This document shows positions 51,101-57,956 of a DNA stretch of 64,000 nt, piece by piece; positions within the stretch are counted from its first letter, which is position 1; each line of letters starts with the position of its first letter. The position numbers were made by a program, and so were the translations under genes. The DNA is taken from contig NZ_JAIBNX010000005.1 of the NCBI RefSeq assembly GCF_026130045.1, forward strand, positions 55,833-119,832, written 5' to 3'. The notes beneath the pieces are model-generated. The model ran no database searches, was not told the origin of the DNA, and was given only the letters and a program-made list of their open reading frames with translations. This stretch comes from Micromonospora sp. CPCC 205371 (GTDB taxonomy: Bacteria > Actinomycetota > Actinomycetes > Mycobacteriales > Micromonosporaceae).

Positions 51101-53092
51101 GACGCTTCCGAGGTTCAGCAGTGCTTCCCATGGAACGTCGCGCCATCGGGGGCCATCTGCCTGTTCAAGTGCGGCCAACCCTGCCGCTGCCTGGCTCCAC
51201 TGCGTTTGCAGACTCGTGGTTGCTAGCGCGTCGGCGAGTTGTCGTTGGATGCGGAGGCGGACTGCGCGCAGCAGACGCCGCGGTGACGGCGCGGCTGCGA
51301 GCCGGGTGTTCCCGTCCGGTTCAAGTAGAAGGGTGGCCACGGCGTAGTCGGCGAGAACGTCGTGAGCGAACCGCCAACTCGTACCTATTCTAGTAATCAC
51401 GTCGTCGCTAGAGAGGCCAGCCCGAGCCTCTGCGTCCATGCCATCCAGGCGAGCGGGCACCTCATTGGCGGCCGCCGCATCAGCAAGCGCCAGGTACACG
51501 TCGGCTCGGGCGTCTGGAGCACCCCGGCCGGGCAGGCCACCCTCATCCCGGCGTACTAGGCGCTCGATGACGATCTCGATGAGGTCTTCCTCACCGGCTA
51601 TCGATCCAGGAAGTTCGAGCTGCTCAACGGAGCGCGCTAGGAGGTCAACGAGGTACGGCCTCCGCAACAACAACGCCTTCGACCGCCCGTTGCGGGCCAG
51701 GGCTGCGAGCCGAGGAAAGCGTTCTACGACCTCCGCAACCTCAGCGTCCGTCAGCCCGGGGATCACGATGATCTTCGGCTGCGTGGCGGTGCGGTCGGTG
51801 ACCAAACGGCTCAGAGTCGGAGTCGCCTCGTCGCGTGCCGTCAGAACAATCGTCCACGGTGGAGCTGAGCCTTCCTGCACGGGGATAGCCCCGAGCAGAT
51901 CGCCTAGGAGCACGCCCCCGTCGGTCAAAGCTTGTTCAGCGCCATCGATCACCAGAACTCGTTGCCCACCGATGGGAGCGCCAGCAAGAGCGTCAGCAAT
52001 CGATAGCCCTAAGTCCGCCTCCAACCGACCAAGTCGTCCAGCCTGACCATTCAAACTGATCGCGGCCACGGCCGCGCCAGCGTCACGTAGGTCACGAGCA
52101 AAGAGTCTTGCGAGGATGCTCTTGCCGACGCCGGCCCGTCCGCCCAGGACCACAACCTCGTGCTCCTCGACGGCTGCCACCATCTGCTCGCGGATGCCCA
52201 TTCGGGGAAGGTGTAACCGGTGCCCGAGCTGAGCCGTCGCCCCGCTGAGCAACGGCTCCGAAACGACCACGAGGCGATCAAAAGCTGCCCGCCTGGCAGG
52301 GGCGGCGTCGAGTGCCACGCCCCTGGTCTCCAGCTCCAGCCGCAGCATGGCCAGATCGGTGGCGCCGGCCTGGGGATTCCACTCCTGCGCTATCTCGGTC
52401 AGCTCGCGGAAGACCCCGTCAGGGTCGCCGCCGCCAGGCAGGAGATCCGCGAGCCTGTCCAACGTCGCAAGCACATCAGTACCGTCCGGCTCAGCGTCGA
52501 CCGACCATATATGCAGGGCACGAGCGACGCGCCAGGCGTCCTCATCGGTGTCGGTGTCGGAGGGACTGTCGCCGCGAACGGTGGCCACGATCGTCCGCAA
52601 CGCCGTGAGCTTGTCCCTCACCTGCTCTCGGGCGGTTCGCCATACCACGTCACAGAATCCCGTGGCTGTGTCGTGCGAACGCGCTATCACCGTCACCCGG
52701 TGTAGGTCGCGAAGAGGAGCCGATGGTGTGGCTGCGATGCCGAACCGCCGTCGCCGCTCCTCAAACAAGGCGGGCGTCGTCCGTAGCTCGCCCAGGCACC
52801 GTCGGACGATCTCAACGAACTCTGGGTCACCGTCCGTGGGCCGAATCCGCCGCTTAACCTGGTACTCGATCGACTGGATCCCACCGCGCCGATCGGCACA
52901 CTCGAGCACCACATCGTCGAGAACAGCACCCGCGACACGCTGTTGCAGACGGACTCGCGTCGGCGGCGCGTCCAGCCCCGGGATCCGGTCGCCCCGGAGC
53001 AGCCGGGCAAGAGCAACGGCAAACGTCCTAATTTCAAAACTGGGACCAGCGCCGCCGGTCGCCTCGGGCGATGGAACGCCTGTCGCAACCAT
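48125..53092 (-). CDS. STAND NTPase with N-terminal nuclease-like domain, 1655 aa
   Basis: ATG 53092. The first ~230 residues hold a candidate PD-(D/E)XK-type effector (VLDDVVLECADRRGG, IEYQVKRRIR: acidic residue and Q-x-K) resembling the DUF4297/Cap4-like domains fused to STAND proteins. At about 310-500 the NTPase shows VVVLGGRAGVGKSILARLF (Walker A), VLVIDGAEQAL (Walker B) and WTIVLTARDEATPT (sensor-1 R). The ARC/winged-helix region includes WRFAHDVLADYAVATLLL. The remaining ~1000 residues are helical and probably bind the trigger. The layout is that of Avs-like antiphage STAND proteins: target binding drives oligomerisation and activates DNA cleavage. It is a single-gene module, transcribed opposite to its neighbours. 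Confidence 0.8.
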   Translation of the reverse strand: MVATGVPSPEATGGAGPSFEIRTFAVALARLLRGDRIPGLDAPPTRVRLQQRVAGAVLDDVVLECADRRGGIQSIEYQVKRRIRPTDGDPEFVEIVRRCLGELRTTPALFEERRRRFGIAATPSAPLRDLHRVTVIARSHDTATGFCDVVWRTAREQVRDKLTALRTIVATVRGDSPSDTDTDEDAWRVARALHIWSVDAEPDGTDVLATLDRLADLLPGGGDPDGVFRELTEIAQEWNPQAGATDLAMLRLELETRGVALDAAPARRAAFDRLVVVSEPLLSGATAQLGHRLHLPRMGIREQMVAAVEEHEVVVLGGRAGVGKSILARLFARDLRDAGAAVAAISLNGQAGRLGRLEADLGLSIADALAGAPIGGQRVLVIDGAEQALTDGGVLLGDLLGAIPVQEGSAPPWTIVLTARDEATPTLSRLVTDRTATQPKIIVIPGLTDAEVAEVVERFPRLAALARNGRSKALLLRRPYLVDLLARSVEQLELPGSIAGEEDLIEIVIERLVRRDEGGLPGRGAPDARADVYLALADAAAANEVPARLDGMDAEARAGLSSDDVITRIGTSWRFAHDVLADYAVATLLLEPDGNTRLAAAPSPRRLLRAVRLRIQRQLADALATTSLQTQWSQAAAGLAALEQADGPRWRDVPWEALLNLGSVRNALDILASHLFADDGAELLRLIDVTERLGRTPRSGDTTGRIPLDVALSGPVVDLLATHANRVPPAATGHAARLAHEHLQAAAEMDLSPDSTLEAADVLPDALVQWAGADEWGDRLGHVINGLAFCGERLAGRHDEFLARHARTRPEEVAGPVESPSASKHLARTRPDLLLRLAGLYYLGIGLRTTGAEDEVGERPEVTGSFIDDREGVRGHDLAQSRHLPAFPLGNDQANPALGPFAALLDASPAHGLRLVGALADAATTARAQLELGDDDERIYEIELTATAWPAPRHYTGTGTVWLWHRRTSVGPGPALSALMALRAWGVRRIRAGDPPTDIRDDILNAGNSLALVSVAISVLVDAIDVVDQELDMFLEHPLLWRLEQSRTAHEHGIALTISNAPRLSWTLENVAVALVLRSDGERTEELRGIGQRLIANHAELRTSTSEPFATGWANMLDKDRYVTETRDDGLTIMVNQPPELIAAMDESGEAERAVQSLQMAAIMMQAIKIRDGEASPDEATTVWQAVVDALADEKATGAFRIYKPGDVVAAAAAAVVRAAAEEKPVHDGELASAVDALLAATHRYDTLAPPVLGTEDAADSDDGYVPNMAWDIGADRSTATALPTLLTHPDLCARAQVDHVNLCQAIGAIATTPFDEARRRLVAALRGAWSLPCGSNASAHVAVLAAARRMIATAGLGPHTGHRYSRATLPEPFEDLISTSDGVILDLPSASFAVTLLVAGVEATCEHGAAARNLLAVLTGYDRRVWPTRYARRHYSRSSMWRAAIDEATVEQILDGDDAALDAILEAYAPVAEQLYRLLSMLPERALTPPRVERLHKIWPKLLDRLLPQARSLSRGPGRRGQQPHYEDVQRLDRALLLLPPANANQWPLKETVQLAGRWLRTYQSSPHVADRALEFLGRTGLMRTDTGIELYLGVLGDDITSIRRQSRYVMAWLEIVLTDLPGGSAASRARTLLDRLAAAGDDHALSLQQQLEA

Positions 53093-53569
53093 TACGTCCG
53101 TTCCACCTTCCAGACTGACCCGCCCTCAGGACAACCGCCCAAGCGTACGAGGCAATGCACCGAGGCAGCGGGTAGGGGCGGGGCCTGCGCGGCGAGCCCA
53201 TCAGACGCACCTATCCCGGCAAATGATCACGGCCAACATGACACGAAAGGCTCACAATCCATTGCACCTAATCGGCCGCGATAGACGAGAAGGGGCTGTC
53301 CAGACCAGCGGAGACGCCTAGACCGCCTGCCTGCCGTCCGCTCGGCGCTGGTCCTGGGCGGCCTGCCATTCCGGCCATCGCACGTTGGCTTCCCGCAGCG
53401 TCACTCGAAACGGCACCGTACCTTCATCCTCGAATGCCGGCTCATCCCGCGACTTCGCCGGCCGCTCCCCCACTGGTTGACGGCCGCCTTCACCATCGTC
53501 GGTCCACGCGCTCCCATGCCTGAGCAACGAACCACGACTGCCGTTACACACCCCTCGCCGGGCGCGTCC
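53093..53569. other. Intergenic region without a supported gene
   Basis: A minus-strand frame (53318-53551) ends in FRVTLREANVRWPEWQAAQD, which looks peptide-like, but it has no good start and no known relatives come to mind. The rest shows nothing beyond the presumed promoter of the STAND gene. Confidence 0.4.
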
Positions 53570-54094
53570 TCAATCGCTAGTCGCCGAATCAACGATGTCG
53601 GCAAGACGCAGCCAGTCGTCGCGCGCGGCGTCCGGAATGCGCTCGCCTTGTCCTCTGATCTCGTGGGCCAACTCGCCGAGGCGCTCTACGGTCATGTTCG
53701 GTAGCGGTCCCGAGGCCGCGACCTGCGCGGAAAGATCGCGAATGAACTGCCTCAGTTGGTTGGGCGGCAGGGGCAGCAGGACGTCGACCAACATCGGAAC
53801 CCAGGACCTTTTCAGCATGAGGAAGCCCTCGCGGGACAGCGTCAGGCCCTCGACAGCGCCGAGACGGTACGCAGGAGGCCACGTAGTGAGGTCGTCGGAA
53901 CGCGCTGGTCCGTCTAGACCTACCTCCCGGGCAACGAACGTGCCGCTGGCCGACCTCTGCGCGAACGCGATGCTGAGCGCTCGTTGAACGTCCTCCGGTT
54001 GCTCAGGCAGTACCAATGCATCGAGGTGCTCGGCAAGTGATCGCCGCGTGACCCCACCGCCGAAGCTCGGCGATGAGGTTCTCCGGCGCGTCAA
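53570..54094 (-). CDS. Hypothetical protein, probably the C-terminal half of the Abi_C-type gene
   Basis: A 174-aa frame overlapping the preceding Abi_C gene by 92 bases. It reads GVTRRSLAEHLDALVLPEQP, then VPMLVDVLLPLPPNQLRQFI, and ends near DDWLRLADIVDS. Its first ~15 residues are Arg/Ser-rich and look out of frame. A coherent protein appears only from about 54050, exactly where the Abi_C frame loses sense. The simplest reading is a one-base frameshift in one ~330-aa gene (join near GGCGGTGGGGT). It could instead be a second overlapping gene started at the GTG in that string. Confidence 0.5.
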   Translation of the reverse strand: MTRRRTSSPSFGGGVTRRSLAEHLDALVLPEQPEDVQRALSIAFAQRSASGTFVAREVGLDGPARSDDLTTWPPAYRLGAVEGLTLSREGFLMLKRSWVPMLVDVLLPLPPNQLRQFIRDLSAQVAASGPLPNMTVERLGELAHEIRGQGERIPDAARDDWLRLADIVDSATSD

Positions 54095-54578
54095 GGATGA
54101 GGTGCTCCAGCCGGGTTAACGCCCACCGGACCCCCAGTAGCGCCCCGGCGACCACGAGGGACACCATCTCGTCCGCGATGCTCTTGACCTCCGCCCGGCC
54201 ATGGCCGGTCCCGAAGTCGTTGCGCACATTCTTCACGCTAAGCACAATCTTCTTGGCATGCTGCGCGATCGCGCGGACGTCCGAAGCCTGTGTGATGCCC
54301 TTGCCAGCCTGACGATCCAGGGCGATGTGCGCGGTGTTGACGACCTCGGCAAAGTCGGCGTTGCTTGGATTCACCACACCCTTGACAGCAGCCGCAGTCC
54401 GCGCAACGCATTCCACCAGCTCCTTGGCGCTACCGATGACGAACGGGGCGTCGTTGATCGAGATCGCTGTGACCAAGCGGTCTCGGTGCTGTTCGATCGC
54501 CCGCCAAGCCTCAGCGTCAAGAAGGTCTGGCCGTCGCAGAGTCAGATCCACTCGACAATTGTCGTGTACTCGAAACAA
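54003..54578 (-). CDS. Abortive-infection C-terminal (Abi_C)-type protein
   Basis: The frame opens at TTG 54578; GTG 54551 is an alternative start. Residues 45-160 show the Abi_C/RelA-like helical pattern: KELVECVARTAAAVKGVVNP, ADVRAIAQHAKK-like helix (SDVRAIAQHAKKIVLSVKN) and the diagnostic VRNDFGTGHGRAEVKSIAD, matching the RN-x-x-G-x-x-HG signature. Members occur in abortive-infection systems. From about residue 175 (RRWGHAAIT) the sequence turns to noise while the -1/+1 frame becomes protein-like, so the gene appears frameshifted with its continuation at 53570-54050. It is divergent from the Mrr-like gene. Confidence 0.7.
   Translation of the reverse strand: MFRVHDNCRVDLTLRRPDLLDAEAWRAIEQHRDRLVTAISINDAPFVIGSAKELVECVARTAAAVKGVVNPSNADFAEVVNTAHIALDRQAGKGITQASDVRAIAQHAKKIVLSVKNVRNDFGTGHGRAEVKSIADEMVSLVVAGALLGVRWALTRLEHLILDAPENLIAELRRWGHAAITCRAPRCIGTA
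54553..54564. promoter_or_regulatory. Perfect 12-bp palindrome upstream of the Abi_C/Mrr divergent pair
   Basis: CGACAATTGTCG is a perfect palindrome lying directly before the GTG 54551 alternative start of the Abi_C gene and about 100 bases before the Mrr-like gene. It fits the half-site size of a dimeric repressor operator, but there is no direct evidence for a binding protein. Confidence 0.3.
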
Positions 54579-54664
54579 GGGGGTAGCGCCCAGCGCGCCC
54601 CCATCGGCCCGCGGTCGTCTCGTCGTGGGACTGATAAGGGTGCGGTGGCGGGTAGCCTACGGCG

Positions 54665-55261
54665 GTGGCGAAGATCGAACAGGTGCGTGGCTACCTTTTG
54701 GAGGAGTCGCTGGCTTGGCTCCTGCGTAACAGCGGCTACGAGCTGATCACGTCAGTCTCGCCCAGCGATCCGTGGCTGGTGATGGGTGCAGCCGGCCTCG
54801 CGGTGCGTGGTCGTGGCGCCGAGCACCAGGCGGATGTGCTGGGTGAGTACGTGTTCACGCCGCCGTTCTCGCTGCCGATCCGGATGTTCGTGGAGGCGAA
54901 GTTCTACGCGGATCCGGTCGGGCTAGATACCGTGCGGAACGCATGGGCGACCGTCTCGGATATCAACGAGTTCGACGTGGGGGCGCATCCACACGCGCGT
55001 TACCGCTACGTGTACGCGCTCTTCTCGGCTTCAGGTTTCACGACGCCTGCGCAGCGGTTCGCAGCAACTCATCAGATCAGTCTGATCGACCTGAGCCTGG
55101 AGGCTTACCGCCCAATGCTGGACGCGGTCGAAGCTGCGGCCGGGCAGGTGCTCCCGCAGGCGCTCGGGCGCGGCCGGGTGCGGTTCGTACGAGACGTTTT
55201 CCGGAATGTACTCGATACCGCCGGAGACGCCATCCAGACGGATGCGTTGGGGGTTGGGTAG
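54665..55261 (+). CDS. Mrr-like PD-(D/E)XK restriction endonuclease, N-terminal frame
   Basis: GTG 54665 gives 198 aa. VRGYLLEESLAWLLRNSGYE is the usual first helix of Mrr-type nucleases. QADVLGEYVFTPPFSLPIRM followed by FVEAKFYADPVGLDTVRNAW supplies the catalytic D-x(n)-E-x-K and the following helix (about residues 57-90). The frame ends at TAG 55259-55261, just after a G5 run at 55249-55253. The other frame then carries protein-like sequence to 55685, so one base too many in the G run may have split a ~340-aa enzyme. It should cleave DNA, probably modified DNA given the EVE gene next to it. Confidence 0.75.
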   Translation: MAKIEQVRGYLLEESLAWLLRNSGYELITSVSPSDPWLVMGAAGLAVRGRGAEHQADVLGEYVFTPPFSLPIRMFVEAKFYADPVGLDTVRNAWATVSDINEFDVGAHPHARYRYVYALFSASGFTTPAQRFAATHQISLIDLSLEAYRPMLDAVEAAAGQVLPQALGRGRVRFVRDVFRNVLDTAGDAIQTDALGVG

Positions 55262-55685
55262 GACCCAGGTCGCCGCGGCCGCGACACAGATGCTGGAGCG
55301 TCTACAGGCATACAGCGGCGGTGAGTTTCTGCTCGCATTCCCGCCCGCCCCTTTCGTGCTGACCCTGGCCGGTACCCGGCCCGGCGATATCGCGCGCTTC
55401 GTCTCGTTCGCCGAACAGCGACCCGAACACACAGTGCGTATACGGCGGGCGGAATCCGGGTCGGCGACCGCGCAGGGGTGGTTCATCGAGCCAGCCGACG
55501 CGGTGGCCGGATATCGGCTGACCTTCAGCCTTCCGCCTGACATCGAGGAGTGGATCATCGACGAGCGGCAAGGGCGGACAGACACGGGAATCCCCGAACG
55601 CAGAATGCTGTCCACGATCATGATCTACCGGTGGGAGCAAGGCATGGCGAAGGTGTACCAGCTGCGCTACACCCCGGCGGCGTGA
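55242..55685 (+). CDS. Probable C-terminal continuation of the Mrr-like protein
   Basis: A possible ATG at 55242 has no ribosome binding site and overlaps the Mrr-like frame by 20 bases. The 147 aa read TQVAAAATQMLERLQAYSGG and end with LSTIMIYRWEQGMAKVYQLR. No family is recognised; the beta-rich middle could be a specificity or sensor part. Removing one G from the G5 run at 55249-55253 would fuse it in frame with the nuclease. Its stop overlaps the next ATG by one base (TGATG at 55683-55687). Confidence 0.55.
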   Translation: MRWGLGRTQVAAAATQMLERLQAYSGGEFLLAFPPAPFVLTLAGTRPGDIARFVSFAEQRPEHTVRIRRAESGSATAQGWFIEPADAVAGYRLTFSLPPDIEEWIIDERQGRTDTGIPERRMLSTIMIYRWEQGMAKVYQLRYTPAA

Positions 55686-56494
55686 TGTCGGTCGATCTCG
55701 ACAACCTCGGCGCCTGGATGGTCAAGTGCAACCCTGCGCTCTTCGACATAGAGGTAGCCCGGGACGGCGGCCACCGCATTCCCGACTGGACGGTTGTCCC
55801 GTCCTATCGCACGAGGCTGATGGCCGCCGGTCAACGCATCCTGCTCTGGGTGACTGGGACAGCCGGCGCGCGACCGACGCCCGGGCTATGGGGTATCGGT
55901 GTCGTGACCGGGCGAACCTTCACCCGAAGTCCTGGCGACGATCCAGGACTCTGGCGCGACGAGACCGAACGACGACGCCACCACACCTTCGTTCCCCTTG
56001 ACCTAACGCTGTTCGATGCCCCGATCGACCGAAATATGTTGCGATACGACCCCGCGCTGACCAACCTGGAGGTGCTCATCCAGCCCCAGATAGCGAACCC
56101 GCTACGGGTCACCCACAACGAGTACACCCGCCTGGAGCAATACTTCCCTGTCGTCCCCGCCGTCGACGACAGTGCACGGGCCGTGGTCGCCAGGACCTAC
56201 CGCGACCTCGGCTGGACCGTCGAAGACGTGCACGCCCGGCAGCCCGGCTGGGACCTCACCTGTACTGGCCCGGGCGGCCATGTCATACACCTCGCGACCC
56301 GGACTGCGGTCAATAATCGACCAACCGCGCTGCTAACCCAGGCCGACGCGGATGCAGCCGCCCGCGATCCGAACTGGAGGCTCGCCACCGTACGGCAGCC
56401 GTGGACCCGCCCGTCCATCACGGAGGTCGATGCGGATACGGCGTTGGGCCGCGCACAGCCGTACCTGTACGAAGTGGACCTCCGCGCTCATTAA
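55685..56494 (+). CDS. EVE domain - DUF3883-like fusion protein, 269 aa
   Basis: ATG 55685 is coupled to the preceding frame. Residues 1-140 form an EVE (PUA-like) domain: LGAWMVKCNPALFDIEV, WTVVPSYRTRLMAAGQRILL and WVTGTAGARPTPGLWGIGVV, with the Trp cage residues used to bind flipped modified bases. Residues ~170-269 (RTYRDLGWTVEDVHARQPGW, DLTCTGPGGHVIHLATRTAV) match the nuclease-like DUF3883 outline, but the usual E-V-K reads LATR, so it may be inactive. EVE proteins next to Mrr- or McrBC-type enzymes act in type IV restriction, so this protein probably recognises modified phage DNA for the upstream nuclease. Confidence 0.75.
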   Translation: MSVDLDNLGAWMVKCNPALFDIEVARDGGHRIPDWTVVPSYRTRLMAAGQRILLWVTGTAGARPTPGLWGIGVVTGRTFTRSPGDDPGLWRDETERRRHHTFVPLDLTLFDAPIDRNMLRYDPALTNLEVLIQPQIANPLRVTHNEYTRLEQYFPVVPAVDDSARAVVARTYRDLGWTVEDVHARQPGWDLTCTGPGGHVIHLATRTAVNNRPTALLTQADADAAARDPNWRLATVRQPWTRPSITEVDADTALGRAQPYLYEVDLRAH

Positions 56495-56766
56495 CCGGCA
56501 AACCTGGCGCCCCACCGGCCGATAGGCCGGCCAGACAGCCGCCTCGGCCAACCCAGCGTCCTCCCACGACAGAGACGCCGACATTACCCCTGAGCCGCCA
56601 CGTCGCCCCGGACCAGCCCGCGAACCCTCGGCGCACGCCCTGCGCACAGTCGTGATCCAGCTCGACCCCGATAGCCAATGGCCCGCACCTCACGTGTTCA
56701 AGCGGACGTTCGGAGTACCGATGGTCGCCGACGCCGACCGCGTCGCCGAGCTCAGCTCAGGTCCCA

Positions 56767-56905
56767 CGCGGTGGCAGCGGCCACGTACCGTCCAGCACCA
56801 CAAACGTCGGATCCCCGCCGATCACGCCGCGTTCCCATGTTGGACGGGATCCGCCTTGAGGTCGAACCTTCATGCCGGCCCGCGTCTGTACCTTGACCAG
56901 CCGAA
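56767..56905. repeat. Repeat copy A of the island-flanking sequence
   Basis: Matches 43851-43939 (85% over 89 ungapped bases by hand) and continues with similarity to 44051-44131 (shared CCGCGTTCCCATG and CCCGCGTCTGT). Orientation is the same as copy B, so the two are direct repeats 12.9 kb apart. The minus-strand frame ends ...GGSRPTWERGV, then GDPTFVVLDGTWPLPPRG, then stop. Confidence 0.7.
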
Positions 56906-56944
56906 AGTCTCCATCCCCGGAGCTGGCGGGCGCTGTCGCCTCGT

Positions 56945-56972
56945 CCGTAGGGGGATTCGAACCCACACCGCC
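56945..56972 (-). other. tRNA 3'-end-like remnant (T-arm)
   Basis: The minus strand reads GTGTGGGTTCGAATCCCC, then CTACGGACGA: the TTCGAAT T-loop flanked by G and C runs, as at the 3' end of a tRNA. The D-arm and anticodon arm are not recognisable in the ~60 bases before it, so this is a fragment rather than a tRNA gene. Integrative elements often leave such 3'-end copies at att sites. A weaker counterpart lies beside repeat copy B. Confidence 0.4.
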
Positions 56973-57154
56973 TCTCGTCGGTCCCCGGATCATGAAATTT
57001 TGCGCTTCCGCGAGTTCGTTCGCTTTGACACCCCGATTCTGCGGGCGCCCGAGGTTTCAACCGAGGCGATGCAACCCCGGGATCTGCCGCTGGTGTCCGC
57101 GGCGTACAGCCATGCTGGACGGAAGCCGGCAAGGCGAGCGCGGCACGACACGGC

Positions 57155-57370
57155 GTGTCCGAGCGGGAGGCGATCGAGGCGCTGTTCTCAACCCAGCGGA
57201 TCGAGAACCACGTCGGGACGCTCCTGCTCGCGGTGGCCGGCCTGGCCGATTCGGCCCGGGTCATCGTGGTGTTGTGCGAGCGGATAGCCGCGGTCAACAG
57301 CTACGCGATCCTCGCCGTACGACCAGCTACCCCTGAAGAGGTCAAGCAGTGGATGGAGGGAACGCGATGA
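57155..57370 (+). pseudogene. BrnT-like toxin, probably 5'-truncated
   Basis: The frame upstream of the first usable start (GTG 57155) still reads like a toxin N-terminus: WTEAGKASAARHGVSEREAI then EALFSTQRIENHVG. It ends with SARVIVVLCERIAAVNSYAI and LAVRPATPEEVKQWMEG, the RNase-toxin core and its C-terminal helix, similar to BrnT/DUF4258 proteins. There is no ATG/GTG near the natural beginning, so the 5' end appears lost. The stop overlaps the antitoxin ATG as ATGA, the normal toxin-antitoxin arrangement. Confidence 0.55.
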
Positions 57371-57654
57371 CAGTGCACCGGGATCCCAGGACGATGAGCC
57401 GGGAAGAACTGGTGGCCTACTTCGACGGCGGAGGGGACATCTCGGAACTGCTGCGCGACGCCGCCGTCGCGCCGGACCTCGGTCCGGCGCCAAACCCGGA
57501 GAACGTGCCGATGATCGTAACCGGAGTACGACTCTCGTCAGCGGCCGTTCAGCAGCTGGACGAGCTAGCCGGCAACGACAAAGCCGGACGCTCAGGTCTA
57601 ATCCGTTAGGCGATCGACGAGTTCCTGGCCAGGCACACACCCGAGGCCGCCTGA
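57367..57654 (+). pseudogene. Ribbon-helix-helix antitoxin with in-frame TAG
   Basis: ATG 57367. The C-terminal half is an RHH/CopG-like DNA-binding domain: NVPMIVTGVRLSSAAVQQLD then ELAGNDKAGRSGLIR. At 57607-57609 a TAG replaces what is normally a Glu codon, and the same frame continues AIDEFLARHTPEAA to TGA 57654. This looks like a single-base nonsense change (GAG to TAG) that removes the end of the second RHH helix. The truncated 80-aa product probably cannot dimerise on DNA. The partner toxin is also damaged, which fits a dead pair. Confidence 0.7.
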
Positions 57655-57737
57655 AGAGCGACAGATCCTTTCTCAGCCGCTCGCTCGAGCAGCGACCCGA
57701 AGCGCAAGGATCCCCCCCCCGTTACCTTTTTGATCGT

Positions 57738-57875
57738 CCCCAGCCGGGGACTCCTCGGTCGCCCGGCCCGGTATGACTTACTGCCCCTGTCGTATCCATG
57801 ATCCGGGGGGTGTTGTCGCCGGGCCGGGTGGCGTCGGCGGACCGCTGATAGGGACCCGGCCACCCCTTGCTGGGG
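57738..57875 (+). ncRNA. Candidate bridge RNA of the IS110 element
   Basis: A closing stem CCCCAGC (57738-57744) with GCTGGGG (57869-57875) encloses two stem-loops. In the first, CCCGGCCCGG (57762-57771) pairs with CCGGGCCGGG (57819-57828), holding a 47-base loop. The second is GGGTGGC near 57826 with GCCACCC at 57860-57866, holding a loop. Two guide-loop hairpins upstream of the recombinase gene is the layout of IS110 bridge RNAs. Loop 1 contains GGGGGGTG, complementary to CACCCCCC at the right IS border. Loop 2 contains ATAGGGAC, identical to 59171-59178 just inside that border. Inferred from folding by eye. Confidence 0.55.
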
Positions 57876-57956
57876 TTGGTCTCTTCGTAACGTGGCTGCC
57901 GGCAGTCCGACGCTCCGACCAGCGGCCGAGGCAACGGCGATGTGAGGAGGCCAAGC

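Larger units (their letters stand above)
56495..57111. other. Gene-poor right flank with repeat copy A and tRNA-like remnant
   Basis: No full gene is supported between the EVE gene and the decayed toxin. The short frames mirror the remnant coding sequence of repeat copy A and a tRNA-like T-arm. This is the probable right border of the 44-56.7 kb cassette. Confidence 0.5.

Noticed and set aside
53318..53551. Small minus-strand gene upstream of the Abi_C region
   Set aside because: No start codon with a ribosome binding site and no recognisable family.
56945..56972. Functional tRNA gene
   Set aside because: Only the T-arm region fits; D-arm, anticodon arm and a matching acceptor stem are not found.
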